Program-made: the position numbers and the translations under genes
The notes under the pieces: generated by a model
Seen by the model: the letters and a program-made list of their open reading frames with translations, nothing else
The model's database searches: none
What the model was told of the DNA's origin: nothing
Assembly: GCA_900548455.1 (NCBI GenBank)
Contig: URKQ01000011.1
Coordinates: 44,697-108,696 of the forward strand
From: an uncultured Clostridium sp.
Lineage (GTDB): Bacteria; Bacillota; Clostridia; Clostridiales; Clostridiaceae
Length of the DNA: 64,000 nt
Reading direction: 5' to 3'
In this document: in pieces, positions 1 through 8,634 of the stretch
How the letters are laid out: each line of letters starts with the position of its first letter
How positions within the stretch are numbered: position 1 is the first letter of the stretch

Positions 1-774
1 GTTACAATTACAATGCCCGGATTTGGCACCACTGATAGAACTTATAATAATGCCATTGATTTATGTAAACACTTAGATACTGATTTAAGAGAAATAAATA
101 TAGTAAAATCTTCACTGCAACATTTTGAAGACATCGGCCATCCTGTAGAGCAACATGATGTTACTTATGAAAATGTTCAAGCAAGAGAAAGAACTAAAAT
201 TCTCATGAACCTAGCTAACAAAGAAGGTGGTTTAGTTATTGGTACTGGTGACTTATCTGAATCTGCTTTAGGTTGGTGTACTTATAATGGTGATCACATG
301 TCTATGTACTCTGTAAATTGTTCTATTCCTAAAACATTAGTTAGGTACCTTGTACGATATGTTGCTGAAAATGAAAGTACTGAGGAAATTAAGAAGATAT
401 TAATAGATGTATTAGAAACACCTGTAAGTCCGGAATTATTACCTAAAGATAAAGACGGAAAAATATCTCAAAAAACCGAAGATATTGTAGGACCTTATGA
501 ACTTCATGATTTCTTCTTGTACCATTTTATGAAACACGGTGCTTCAATTGATAGAATTGAATTTTTAGCTAATATTGCTTTTAAGGATATCTACACTAAA
601 GAAGAAATTTCTAAGTGGTTAAATAAATTTATGACACGATTCTTCACACAACAATTTAAGCGTTCTGCCCTTCCTGATGGGCCAAAAGTTGGATCTATAA
701 GTTTATCTCCTAGAGGCGACTTAAGAATGCCTTCTGACGCCAGCTATGAATCTTTTTTAGATACCACTAAATAA
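1..774 (+). CDS. nadE: NAD(+) synthetase, C-terminal part (5' end outside window)
   Basis: The reading frame is open from base 1, so the gene begins before the window and the first internal Met at 13 is not the start. The product would convert deamido-NAD to NAD with ATP and ammonia, the last cytoplasmic step of NAD synthesis. Visible are the block IGTGDLSESALGWCTYNGDH, typical of the synthetase domain, and the C-terminal stretch SALPDGPKVGSISLSPRGD followed by RMPSD. That tail is typical of the long glutamine-dependent form, whose N-terminal nitrilase-like glutaminase domain would lie upstream. The ATP-loop SGGxDS motif is also outside the window. A strong symmetrical terminator follows directly. 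Identification is secure; the long form is inferred from the tail. Confidence 0.93.
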   Translation, partial: VTITMPGFGTTDRTYNNAIDLCKHLDTDLREINIVKSSLQHFEDIGHPVEQHDVTYENVQARERTKILMNLANKEGGLVIGTGDLSESALGWCTYNGDHMSMYSVNCSIPKTLVRYLVRYVAENESTEEIKKILIDVLETPVSPELLPKDKDGKISQKTEDIVGPYELHDFFLYHFMKHGASIDRIEFLANIAFKDIYTKEEISKWLNKFMTRFFTQQFKRSALPDGPKVGSISLSPRGDLRMPSDASYESFLDTTK

Positions 775-780
775 ACTTAA

Positions 781-815
781 AAAAACTTTCAAAACATATG
801 TTTTGAAAGTTTTTT
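781..815. terminator. bidirectional terminator between nadE and yaaR-like gene
   Basis: This is a perfect palindrome (arms ACTTTCAAAACA, centre CATATG) flanked by A5 on the left and T5-6 on the right. It can stop transcription from both the converging nadE-like gene and the minus-strand gene. Confidence 0.9.
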
Positions 816-829
816 ATTCACAAAGCCTT

Positions 830-1252
830 TTACTTATAAATATCTACAATTAATCCACTAATTTCATCTATAGTACTTGCTACATCTAAATTCTCTTTTT
901 CTTCACTTAATAACATTTGAGTTAATTCTTCAAGTTTAGCATCTATAGTTTCTACAGTAACAAAATATTGAGTCTGCCAAAAGCTTATATCTTTTTTTAT
1001 TGAATACATAAATGAAAGAACTGATTCTAAATATTCCTTTATTTCTCTTTTATATGCCCTTACATCAGCATAACATTTTGATATTACTAATCTACTTCCC
1101 TTAGATTTTATACTTTTTAACATCTTTTTTAAATCTTCTTCAGATTTTTGTTCTCTAGCAAAGTTAAAATTCCTTGAAAAATCCTGTCTATTAGTAATAG
1201 CTTTTCCTTCTCTTCTAACAGGTGTATTTCTACCAACTTTAGATATCTCCAT
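830..1252 (-). CDS. YaaR family protein (DUF327)
   Basis: This encodes 140 residues starting MEISKVGRNTP. The start at 1252 is chosen because AAAGGTGGTG lies 5 bases upstream of that ATG; the open frame extends 42 codons further but without a ribosome site. The sequence is highly charged and helical, with a C-terminal half rich in Glu/Lys heptads, which fits the YaaR family of about 145 residues. Family members often sit near DNA-replication genes such as the thymidylate kinase and holB cluster in Firmicutes; here the gene stands alone. Its molecular role is not established. There is no signal peptide or membrane segment. The family call rests on the N-terminal motif and size. Confidence 0.7.
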   Translation of the reverse strand: MEISKVGRNTPVRREGKAITNRQDFSRNFNFAREQKSEEDLKKMLKSIKSKGSRLVISKCYADVRAYKREIKEYLESVLSFMYSIKKDISFWQTQYFVTVETIDAKLEELTQMLLSEEKENLDVASTIDEISGLIVDIYK

Positions 1253-1387
1253 AATAACACCACCTTTTTCTGTAATCATACGTAATTCAAAATCTTTATT
1301 GTAACTTATATATCTATTATATTTAAAATGTATTTCTCTTTCAATTAAATCCTCTCTATAATTCACTAAAAATTTCAAATTAATTTA

Positions 1388-1416
1388 TTGTGTTTTGTAT
1401 TTATATAATTTATAAT
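1388..1416 (+). promoter_or_regulatory. sigma-A promoter of the Mn-riboswitch/ATPase transcript
   Basis: TTGTGT (1388-1393), a 17-base spacer and a perfect TATAAT (1411-1416) put the start point near 1423, about 14 bases before the riboswitch P1 stem. Confidence 0.7.
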
Positions 1417-1436
1417 TAATTTATAATTAATATTCC

Positions 1437-1525
1437 ATATGAGGGAGTAATTTCTAGGTTTTCCTAGGACAGAGTCAACATCATGACTATTAGTCTGGTT
1501 CTGTCTTAATTAATGAGACTCATAT
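1437..1525 (+). promoter_or_regulatory. yybP-ykoY (Mn2+) riboswitch aptamer
   Basis: The conserved 5' core GGGAGTAA (1444-1451), the GAGTCAACAT segment and the 3' core TGAGA appear in the order of the yybP-ykoY family. P1 is formed by ATATGAG (1437-1443) and CTCATAT (1519-1525). Known members bind Mn2+ and turn on efflux or P-type ATPase genes. The 3' strand of P1 is also the 5' strand of the following terminator, so ligand-stabilised P1 should prevent termination (an ON switch). Identified from memory of the consensus, not by a covariance search. Confidence 0.88.
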
Positions 1526-1555
1526 ATAGTTTTTTAGCTATATATGGGTCTTTTT
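1517..1555 (+). terminator. riboswitch expression-platform terminator
   Basis: GACTCATATATAG (1517-1529) pairs with CTATATATGGGTC (1538-1550) over 13 positions with one G-U, followed by TTTTT. It overlaps the 3' strand of aptamer P1, which gives mutually exclusive folds. Confidence 0.88.
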
Positions 1556-1636
1556 CTCTAATATATCATTTTCTAAAATAATTTTTTTATTTTAGTTCAT
1601 ATTAATATGTATATATTACTTTTAAGGGGTGATTTA

Positions 1637-4291
1637 ATGTATTTTAACGATTCTAAAGAAGATGTATTAACAAAGTTTAATACTAATCCATCAACTGGTC
1701 TTAGTACTAATGAAGTAGAAGCACAAAAGCAAAAATACGGTCTTAATAAACTGGCCGCAAAAAAGAAAAAATCTAAATTACAACTATTTTTTGCCCAACT
1801 AAATGATATTTTAATTTATATTTTAATTGTAGCTGCAATTTTATCTGTTGTAGTTGGGAAAGAAATTAGTGATGCCTTAATTATCACAATTGTAATCTTA
1901 ATAAATGCTACAGTGGGTATGATTCAAGAATCAAAAGCTGAAAAAGCTCTTGATGCTTTAAAAGAACTTTCTACACCCCATGCAATTGTAAAAAGAAATT
2001 CAGAATTAATTGAAATACCTTCAGAAGAAGTAGTTCCCGGTGATATCATAATTCTAGATGCAGGTAGATTTATTCCTTGTGATATTAGGCTTATTGAAAG
2101 TGCTAACTTGAAAGTTGAAGAATCTGCTCTAACTGGGGAATCTGTTCCTGTAGACAAAGATGCAAATTTAGTGTTATCCGAAGAGAATGTATCTTTGGGT
2201 GATAAAAAGAATATGGCTTTTATGTCCACACTTGCAACCTATGGAAGAGGTGTAGGCGTCGCTGTTGCCACTGGTATGAATACAGAAATAGGTAAAATAG
2301 CCACTATGCTAAATGAAGATGAAGGAGAACTTACTCCCCTTCAAAAGAAACTAGAACAACTTGGAAAGATACTTGGTATTGGAGCAATAGTAATTTGTGT
2401 AATCATGTTTATTGTAGGATTACTTCAAGGTAGAGGCGTATCTGACATGTTCATGATTTCAATTAGCTTGGCCGTAGCAGCAATTCCTGAAGGTTTGGCT
2501 GCAATAGTTACAATAGTCCTTGCAATGGGTGTTCAACGAATGATTAAAAAGAATGCTATAATAAGAAAACTTCCATCTGTTGAAACCCTAGGTTCAGTTA
2601 ACATAATATGCTCTGATAAAACAGGTACTCTTACTCAAAATAAAATGACTGTAATGAAATATTATGTTAATGATAATCTTTATTCTATTGATGACTTCAA
2701 TATTAAAGATTCTTCTTCTAAACTTCTTTTAGAAAATATAGTTCTTTGTAACGATGCAACATCTGCAGAAAACTCCAAAACAGGAGACCCTACAGAAATT
2801 GCTTTATTAGATGTAGGAAACCGTTACAACCTATTTAAAGATGAATTAAACAATCTTCATAAAAGAATTGATGAAGTTCCTTTTGATTCAGACCGTAAAC
2901 TTATGACAACCATAAACACCTACGGCAATGAATACTATGTAATGACTAAAGGTGCCATAGATAATTTGTTGAATTTATGTAACTCTGTATATATTAATAA
3001 TGAAATAATTCCTTTAACAGAAGAATTAAAAGACAAATATCTAAAAATTGCCACTAAACTGTCTGATGATGCATTACGTGTTCTCGCTTCTGCATATAAA
3101 ATAATACCTTCAAATGATATTGAAGTTAAAGACATAGAAAAGGACTTAATCTTTATTGGTCTCGTTGCCATGATTGATCCACCAAGATTAGAAGTTAAAG
3201 ACTCAATTAATGTATGTAAATCATCTGGAATTAGAACTATAATGATTACTGGTGATCATAAAAATACTGCTTATGCTATAGCAAGTGAACTATCTATAGC
3301 TGATAATATAAATCAAGTTATCGGTGGCAATGAACTCGATAGCCTATCTGATGAAGAATTAAAAAACAAATGCGCTGATTTAAGAGTGTTTGCTAGAGTT
3401 TCTCCTGAACATAAAGTAAGAATTGTTAAAGCATTTAAATCCAGAGGAAATATTGTATCTATGACAGGTGATGGAGTTAATGACGCTCCATCTTTAAAAG
3501 CTGCTGACATCGGTGTAGCAATGGGGATTACAGGTACAGACGTAGCTAAAGGAGCTTCTGATATGGTACTTACAGATGATAATTTTTCTACTATTGTTAC
3601 AGCTATAGAAGAAGGCAGAAATATATTTAATAATATTAAAAAATCTGTTATCTTCTTAATATCTTGTAATCTTGGAGAAATTGTTACATTATTCTTTGCA
3701 ATTCTATTAGGTTGGGCAGAACCACTTAATGCAACACATATCCTATGGGTTAACCTTATTACAGACTCTTTCCCAGCTCTTGCTTTAGGAATTGACCCTG
3801 GCGAAAGTGATATAATGAAAAACAAACCAAGGAATCCAAAGGATAGTCTTTTTAAAGGTTCTATAGGTACTTTAGCCCTTAATGGAGCACTAATAGGTAT
3901 TTTAACTTTGATTGGTTTTGCATATGGTGTAATGATCTATGGTGGTGAAGGTGTAACTCTTAGTAATATACTTAATACTCCAAAAGCCCTAATGCATGCT
4001 CAAACAATTGCCTTTGTAGTATTAAGCGGTGCTCAATTAGTTCATAGTTTAAACATGAGAAGCCAAAATAAATCCATATTTAAAATAGGTATATTCTCTA
4101 ATATGTATCTTATATATGCTATATTAGTAGGTATTGCATTACAAATTGCTGTTATATATATTCCACCAGTAGCAACACTCTTTAATGTAGTTCCTTTAAA
4201 CCTAAGAGATTGGTTAGTTATTTTAGGTCTAAGTTTAACACCACTTGTAATAAATGAAATAATTAAGTTATTTAAAAGAAATAAACAATAA
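1637..4291 (+). CDS. P2A-type cation-transporting ATPase (Mn2+/Ca2+ efflux)
   Basis: This 884-residue membrane pump exports a divalent cation at the cost of ATP. The start at 1637 is preferred over 1607 because AAGGGGTG lies just upstream of it. Domains in order: cation-ATPase N domain (1-65), M1-M2, actuator with TGES (166-169), M4 motif AAIPEGLAAI, phosphorylation site DKTGT with D327, hinge TGDGVND (610-616), and C-terminal M5-M10 with NLGEIV and WVNLITD. The M4 and M6 motifs place it with SERCA/PMR1-like pumps rather than heavy-metal P1B pumps, and there is no N-terminal metal-binding domain. The upstream Mn riboswitch argues for Mn2+ as the physiological substrate, as in Lactococcus YoaB; Ca2+ remains possible. 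Confidence 0.9.
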   Translation: MYFNDSKEDVLTKFNTNPSTGLSTNEVEAQKQKYGLNKLAAKKKKSKLQLFFAQLNDILIYILIVAAILSVVVGKEISDALIITIVILINATVGMIQESKAEKALDALKELSTPHAIVKRNSELIEIPSEEVVPGDIIILDAGRFIPCDIRLIESANLKVEESALTGESVPVDKDANLVLSEENVSLGDKKNMAFMSTLATYGRGVGVAVATGMNTEIGKIATMLNEDEGELTPLQKKLEQLGKILGIGAIVICVIMFIVGLLQGRGVSDMFMISISLAVAAIPEGLAAIVTIVLAMGVQRMIKKNAIIRKLPSVETLGSVNIICSDKTGTLTQNKMTVMKYYVNDNLYSIDDFNIKDSSSKLLLENIVLCNDATSAENSKTGDPTEIALLDVGNRYNLFKDELNNLHKRIDEVPFDSDRKLMTTINTYGNEYYVMTKGAIDNLLNLCNSVYINNEIIPLTEELKDKYLKIATKLSDDALRVLASAYKIIPSNDIEVKDIEKDLIFIGLVAMIDPPRLEVKDSINVCKSSGIRTIMITGDHKNTAYAIASELSIADNINQVIGGNELDSLSDEELKNKCADLRVFARVSPEHKVRIVKAFKSRGNIVSMTGDGVNDAPSLKAADIGVAMGITGTDVAKGASDMVLTDDNFSTIVTAIEEGRNIFNNIKKSVIFLISCNLGEIVTLFFAILLGWAEPLNATHILWVNLITDSFPALALGIDPGESDIMKNKPRNPKDSLFKGSIGTLALNGALIGILTLIGFAYGVMIYGGEGVTLSNILNTPKALMHAQTIAFVVLSGAQLVHSLNMRSQNKSIFKIGIFSNMYLIYAILVGIALQIAVIYIPPVATLFNVVPLNLRDWLVILGLSLTPLVINEIIKLFKRNKQ

Positions 4292-4331
4292 AAAAAATGG
4301 ATGCTGCTTAAATAGCAGCATCCATTTTTTT
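4291..4331. terminator. bidirectional terminator after the P-type ATPase
   Basis: The arms A7TGGATGCTGCT and AGCAGCATCCAT7 form an 18-bp stem with a 5-base loop. It begins at the last base of the ATPase stop codon and also serves the converging xre gene. Confidence 0.92.
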
Positions 4332-4351
4332 ATTATGTTAAAATATTTAAA

Positions 4352-4558
4352 TTAATCTTCATCTCTAAATTCTAAAATATCTCCTGGTTGACAATTTAAT
4401 GCCTTACATATTGCATCTAGTGTTGTAAACCTCACAGCTTTTGCTTTATTATTTTTTAATATAGAGAGATTAGCCATTGTTATTCCAACTTTTTCTGAAA
4501 GCTCTGTTGAGCTAATTTTTCTTTTCGCCATCATCACATCTAAATTAACGATAATCAT
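4352..4558 (-). CDS. XRE-family HTH regulator (YozG-like)
   Basis: This 68-residue protein consists of little more than one Cro/CI helix-turn-helix: SSTELSEKVGITMANLSILKN covers the DNA-binding helices, and the family tail LEAICKAL-like (here LDAICKALNCQPGDILEF) is present. GGGGAG lies 8 bases upstream of the ATG at 4558. It follows the DUF2975 membrane gene by 12 bases and is probably co-transcribed. Small XRE proteins of this type are habitually paired with DUF2975 membrane proteins, so the pair is likely one regulatory unit with the membrane protein as sensor or antagonist. The target genes are unknown. Confidence 0.88.
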   Translation of the reverse strand: MIIVNLDVMMAKRKISSTELSEKVGITMANLSILKNNKAKAVRFTTLDAICKALNCQPGDILEFRDED

Positions 4559-4570
4559 TTTACTTCTCCC

Positions 4571-5020
4571 CTATACAGTTAAATCCACTTCTTCTTGAAG
4601 TTCTATACCATTTTTCACAAGTTCCAACACTATAATAGAAATCATAAACACCATAAATGTTGCTACAGTTATCACTAAACATACTAAATTTCTGTAAATA
4701 AATGCTGTCGCTATTAAATAAATAATAAATTCAATAAATGAACTGATGTTAATTACTTTTAAAGATTTAATACTTTTTTTATTAAATGCTAACCCATCAA
4801 CTAAGGCTTTGCTAAGTTTTATAACTTCTATTAAAATCGCCAAAAATGGTATCACTGTTATATATAAAAAAGTAAGTATGCTACTATCTTTTAAATATCC
4901 ACCTGCATTCTCTCCATACCAAATAACTAATTTAGGTAAAAATACTGTTGCCACTATAGTAGTTATAAAAGACATAATAGCAACTACAAAAATAGCTTTC
5001 TTTAATACTTTATTTTTCAA
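4571..5020 (-). CDS. DUF2975 membrane protein, partner of XRE regulator
   Basis: This encodes 149 residues with four predicted membrane segments. The start is taken as TTG at 5020 because GAGGTGATTAGT directly precedes it; the longer open frame to 5089 has no ribosome site and an N-terminus unlike the family. The stop is 12 bases from the small XRE gene. DUF2975 proteins have no assigned biochemical function; the constant pairing with an XRE regulator suggests control of that regulator at the membrane. The membrane topology is visible in the sequence, while the regulatory role is inference from the pairing. Confidence 0.8.
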   Translation of the reverse strand: MKNKVLKKAIFVVAIMSFITTIVATVFLPKLVIWYGENAGGYLKDSSILTFLYITVIPFLAILIEVIKLSKALVDGLAFNKKSIKSLKVINISSFIEFIIYLIATAFIYRNLVCLVITVATFMVFMISIIVLELVKNGIELQEEVDLTV

Positions 5021-5096
5021 ACTAATCACCTCATATATTATTCTACCACAGGGTATTATATGAGAAAAGAAAATAGTATTGATATTCAATATTATT

Positions 5097-5942
5097 TTAT
5101 CTCAAAGTAATAATAGATATATCTGGTGGATTAAAAATTCTTGGCATTAAAACTTTTGTACCTAGTCCTCTATTGACTATAATAGAACTTTCTCTTTTAT
5201 CATACTGTCCATGACTATACCTTGGAAAAAACTTTCTTTCTGGGGATAACAGCCCTCCAATATAAGGCAACCTAATAATTCCTCCATGAATATGTCCAGA
5301 TAAGATTAAATCAGCTCCCCACTTTACATAGCTATCAAAAAATAATGGATTGTGAGCAAGTAAAATATTATATTCATCCTTATTACACTCCCCAAGAGAA
5401 TTTGTAACATCCTCACAACTAAAATATGTTTCTTTAGTATATCCACTATGGATTGCTCTATAATATTTCAAATCAAAATATAAACCATACAAGTTTATAA
5501 AGTCATTTCCTCTATACAAAACTTCCTTGTTATTTTCCAATACCTTAATATTCATTTTCTTTAAACTCTGTATCAAATTACTTCTATTACTACTTAAAAG
5601 CCTGGTTTCATTATTACCTTCTACAAAATACACCTCATATAAAGAAGATAGCTGACTTGCTAATTCTAAAAAAACTTTATAATTCTCATCTCTACAATTA
5701 ATCATATCCCCTGTCATAAATATAATGTCTGGAGATTCTTTATTTATTAGTTTAATAAGTTTACTGTTTTCATTTCCAAATTCTTTTGAATGTAAATCTG
5801 ATAACTGCAATATTTTATAATTTTTAAATCCATGTGGAATTTTTTTAGACTTAATATTATACCTAGATACAGTTAATCTATTATTATCGATATAAATTAC
5901 CGATATTATAGTTAAAAAAACAACTATACCACTTAGTAACAT
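5097..5942 (-). CDS. membrane-anchored metallophosphoesterase (YkuE/YaeI-like)
   Basis: This encodes 281 residues. An N-terminal hydrophobic anchor (residues 1-18) precedes a calcineurin-like domain with the metal motifs LQLSDLHS, TGDMIN, LLAHNP and SGHIHGG. The usual GNHE/D motif reads EGNNET here, so the His expected in the active site is Asn. Relatives act on membrane or wall substrates such as UDP-diacylglucosamine-type lipids, but the substrate here cannot be read from sequence. AAGGAAAAGGAG precedes the ATG. It stands alone, with the divergently oriented WG lipoprotein gene upstream. The family is confident; activity of the GNN variant is uncertain. Confidence 0.85.
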   Translation of the reverse strand: MLLSGIVVFLTIISVIYIDNNRLTVSRYNIKSKKIPHGFKNYKILQLSDLHSKEFGNENSKLIKLINKESPDIIFMTGDMINCRDENYKVFLELASQLSSLYEVYFVEGNNETRLLSSNRSNLIQSLKKMNIKVLENNKEVLYRGNDFINLYGLYFDLKYYRAIHSGYTKETYFSCEDVTNSLGECNKDEYNILLAHNPLFFDSYVKWGADLILSGHIHGGIIRLPYIGGLLSPERKFFPRYSHGQYDKRESSIIVNRGLGTKVLMPRIFNPPDISIITLR

Positions 5943-6040
5943 ATCTTTTCTCCTTTTCCTTTATTGATTATCATCATTATATAGTTTTTACTATATAAGT
6001 TTCATCATAATGTTATTAATTTTTTATTAATATATATTCT

Positions 6041-6104
6041 ATTGGAATTTCTTCATTCATTTTTAACTCTTAATTTAAAATTCTTAATTCGATGCTTAGT
6101 TACA
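6041..6104 (-). repeat. AT-rich dispersed repeat (family 2), copy 1
   Basis: Read on the minus strand, about 60 bases (AAGCATcg, then AATTAAGAATTT, AAATTAAGAGTT and GAAATTCCAATaGAAT) match bases 25430-25495 at roughly 85 percent by eye. The surrounding stretch 5943-6237 holds no gene; the rest is AT-rich spacer with the promoters of the flanking divergent genes. Confidence 0.55.
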
Positions 6105-6237
6105 TATTTCCCCAAAAGGCTTAAGGTGAATTCTATTAATCTTTTTACTACAGATTCCTTTGATTCATCTGACTAAAAATGATAAAATGTAGTTAATATT
6201 ATACAAATTTATATTTTTATGACTGGAGTGATAAATA

Positions 6238-7737
6238 TTGAATAAAATCAACAAAATATCTTTAATTGTACTTATTTTCTTACTTTCATTTCTAGTTGGA
6301 TGTACTAAAAATAATGTTGTTTACCAAGAAGCTATGCCCTTTAGCGAAGATGTTGCTGCAATTAAGGTTGATGGTCTTTATGGCTTTGTTGATAAATCTG
6401 GAAGGTCCACCATTAGCCCTAACTATGATAGTGTTACTCAATTTTCCAATAATCATTCTATAGTATCTAAAAATAATAAATATGGCGTTATAAATAAAGA
6501 TAATAATTTAACTATTCCTTTCCAGTATGATAGCATCTATGCCATTGACAAATCTAATTTTTATATTGCTTTAATTAATAATAGTTATAAATGCATCTCC
6601 AATGAAAATAAAGTTATTTTTGATTTTTCTAATTATATAATAAATAATTTCTATAAATATGGTTCCGATCATTTAATTATTACATTCTTTAAAGATAATA
6701 AGCAAGGTTTTGTTGATGTAATTTCTGGTATGTCTATAGAACCTTCCTATGATTCATTATCTGTATATGTAAACACAGATGAAAATGCTCCAATGATTTC
6801 ATATCAAAATAATGATTCCTGGGGATATATTGATGTAAATTCCAAATTTATATCTGAGCCTATATATGAAGAAGAAGTCCATTTTTCCAACAATCTAGCT
6901 CCTGTACGAATTGATTCTAAATATGGTTTCATTGACTTATCTGGCAATTTAGTAATTCCTCCTTCCTATGAAGAAGTTGGCTTCTTTTGTAATGACTTAG
7001 CATCTGTTAGGGTTAATAATAAGTATGGATGTATTAATAAATCTGGTGAATTAATCATAGATCCAATCTTCGGCTCAAAATTAAATTTTATAGCTGGAAA
7101 TTTTACTATAACTTACTTAAACGGTGAGAAAGTCATAGTAAATAATAAGGGCCAACTTTTGGATATTCCCCCCATTTTATCTATATCTTCTTTTGATAAA
7201 GATTTAATCACAGCTACCACATTAAACGATGACTGCACTATTTCTAATTTGATATTAAATACTGATGGAAATGTTTTAGCTGTCACTTCTTATGAATCCA
7301 TTGGTAACTTTACTAATGGTGAGGCCCCTACTTCCCTTTTAGGAAAGTGTGGTTATATTAATAAAAAAGGAATAGAACTAATACCACCACTTTACGATGA
7401 CATAATTAGATATAACAATATCTTCATTGTTAAAAACAATTCAAAATTTGGCATTGTAAGTGAAATAAATAAAAACCTTTTATCCATAGAATATGATGAC
7501 ATCACACCTATAAACAAAACTATACTGGCATTAAAAAAAGATGGAAAATATGATTTATTTAACCTAGAGACCAAAAGTATTATTCATACACAAGTAGATG
7601 AAATTAATTTCAAAGCGATAAATCAAAAAATCAACTTCGATTTAAATACACAAGAACCTATACCATTTTCACCTATTCCAGTAAAAAAATCCGGCCAATG
7701 GTTTTATATAGATGAAAAAGGAGATAAGCTTTTCTAA
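6238..7737 (+). CDS. WG-repeat (KWG) surface lipoprotein
   Basis: This 499-residue lipoprotein starts with TTG at 6238, five bases after GGAGTG. It has a signal peptide ending in a lipobox (FLVGC, lipidated C22), so it is anchored outside the membrane. The mature part is built from repeats of about 40-45 residues of the WG/KWG type, for example GLYGFVDKSG, KYGVINKD, SWGYIDVNS, KYGFIDLSG, KYGCINKSG and KCGYINKKG, each followed by a P-x-Y/F-D/E turn. Such repeats form a solenoid or propeller with presumed binding roles. No partner gene adjoins it. Its stop codon lies inside the stem-loop of the terminator shared with the converging cvfB gene. Confidence 0.8.
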   Translation: MNKINKISLIVLIFLLSFLVGCTKNNVVYQEAMPFSEDVAAIKVDGLYGFVDKSGRSTISPNYDSVTQFSNNHSIVSKNNKYGVINKDNNLTIPFQYDSIYAIDKSNFYIALINNSYKCISNENKVIFDFSNYIINNFYKYGSDHLIITFFKDNKQGFVDVISGMSIEPSYDSLSVYVNTDENAPMISYQNNDSWGYIDVNSKFISEPIYEEEVHFSNNLAPVRIDSKYGFIDLSGNLVIPPSYEEVGFFCNDLASVRVNNKYGCINKSGELIIDPIFGSKLNFIAGNFTITYLNGEKVIVNNKGQLLDIPPILSISSFDKDLITATTLNDDCTISNLILNTDGNVLAVTSYESIGNFTNGEAPTSLLGKCGYINKKGIELIPPLYDDIIRYNNIFIVKNNSKFGIVSEINKNLLSIEYDDITPINKTILALKKDGKYDLFNLETKSIIHTQVDEINFKAINQKINFDLNTQEPIPFSPIPVKKSGQWFYIDEKGDKLF

Positions 7738-7750
7738 GCTTATCTCCTTT
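7717..7750. terminator. convergent terminator overlapping the WG-lipoprotein stop codon
   Basis: AAAGGAGATAAGCTT (7717-7731) pairs perfectly with 7736-7750. The TAA stop (7735-7737) sits at the loop edge, so the coding end and the terminator are fused. Confidence 0.85.
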
Positions 7751-7761
7751 CATAGACTCTT

Positions 7762-8598
7762 TTACTTAAGCCTTGTACCTTCAGCTGTTTGTTCTACTAA
7801 CCCTTTTTTCATCAATCCACCTAAAGATCTTTTAAATGTATTTTTACTACACTTAAATTGTTTTTTAACATCTTCAGGATTACTTTTATCATTGAACTTC
7901 ATAGTTCCACCATTGTTTTTTAAATATTTTAAAATGACATTCTCTATATCATCCATTTCGTCTAATCTAGGTTTTCTTGCTGTAACTTCAGTCTTTCCAT
8001 CATCAAAATATTTTTTAACTCTTACCTTTATTACATCACCCATATGTAAGTCATTAAAGTATTCCTGTTTTAAAATTATTCCTCTAAATGTATTTTCAAG
8101 TGCTATAATAATATTACCATTATGATGGCGACCATATACAGTTCCCTCTACTTCTTCTCCTACATTATAGTGAGTTGTATCATGTAAATATTTATCTACT
8201 CTAGTGGTTGCTGCAATCCTATTAGTTTTATCTAGGTACAACGCAAACAAATATTTTTTACCTACTTCTAAGTCATAAACTGCTTCTTTAAAAGGCACTA
8301 ATACATCTCTTTCGATTCCAATACTTACAAAATAGCCTATCTTTGATTTATCTACTACTTCTAAGTATGAAACCTCTCCTACTTGTGCCTTTATAGGTTT
8401 CATTGTTGCTATTAACCTATCTTGTGAGTCTCTGTAGATAAATGCTTCTACCATATCTCCAACTTCAATTTCTCCTATGATATTTCCATTTGGAATTAAT
8501 ATATCATCTGAAGTGGTTTTCCCTTTAGCATCTAAATAAAATCCAAAGTCACAACTTCTTGTTACTTCTAACTTGTTTATTTTTCCTATTTCAATCAT
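7762..8598 (-). CDS. cvfB: S1-like RNA-binding protein, CvfB/YitL family
   Basis: This cytoplasmic protein has 278 residues, the usual family length. Three S1-type beta-barrel domains are recognisable (about residues 1-65, 70-135 and 140-210), including GFYLD and GYFVS S1 signatures, followed by a C-terminal winged helix (GTMKFNDKSNPEDVKKQF ...). The Staphylococcus CvfB protein binds RNA and affects virulence gene expression; the Bacillus homologue is YitL. AATAGGAGAAATAG precedes the ATG. It is last of three closely spaced minus-strand genes (gaps 12 and 36 bases) with fRMsr and the gamma-carbonic-anhydrase-like protein. The RNA targets are unknown. Confidence 0.87.
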   Translation of the reverse strand: MIEIGKINKLEVTRSCDFGFYLDAKGKTTSDDILIPNGNIIGEIEVGDMVEAFIYRDSQDRLIATMKPIKAQVGEVSYLEVVDKSKIGYFVSIGIERDVLVPFKEAVYDLEVGKKYLFALYLDKTNRIAATTRVDKYLHDTTHYNVGEEVEGTVYGRHHNGNIIIALENTFRGIILKQEYFNDLHMGDVIKVRVKKYFDDGKTEVTARKPRLDEMDDIENVILKYLKNNGGTMKFNDKSNPEDVKKQFKCSKNTFKRSLGGLMKKGLVEQTAEGTRLK

Positions 8599-8634
8599 TC
8601 TATTTCTCCTATTCTATCTCTTACGGTACATCCA

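Noticed and set aside
3313..3825. 170-residue ORF antisense to the P-type ATPase
   Set aside because: It lies wholly opposite a strongly supported gene, has no ribosome site or recognisable domain, and fits the codon-shadow pattern.
7712..8125. 137-residue plus-strand ORF across the WG/cvfB junction
   Set aside because: It covers the terminator and runs antisense to cvfB; no ribosome site and a composition typical of a reverse-frame shadow.
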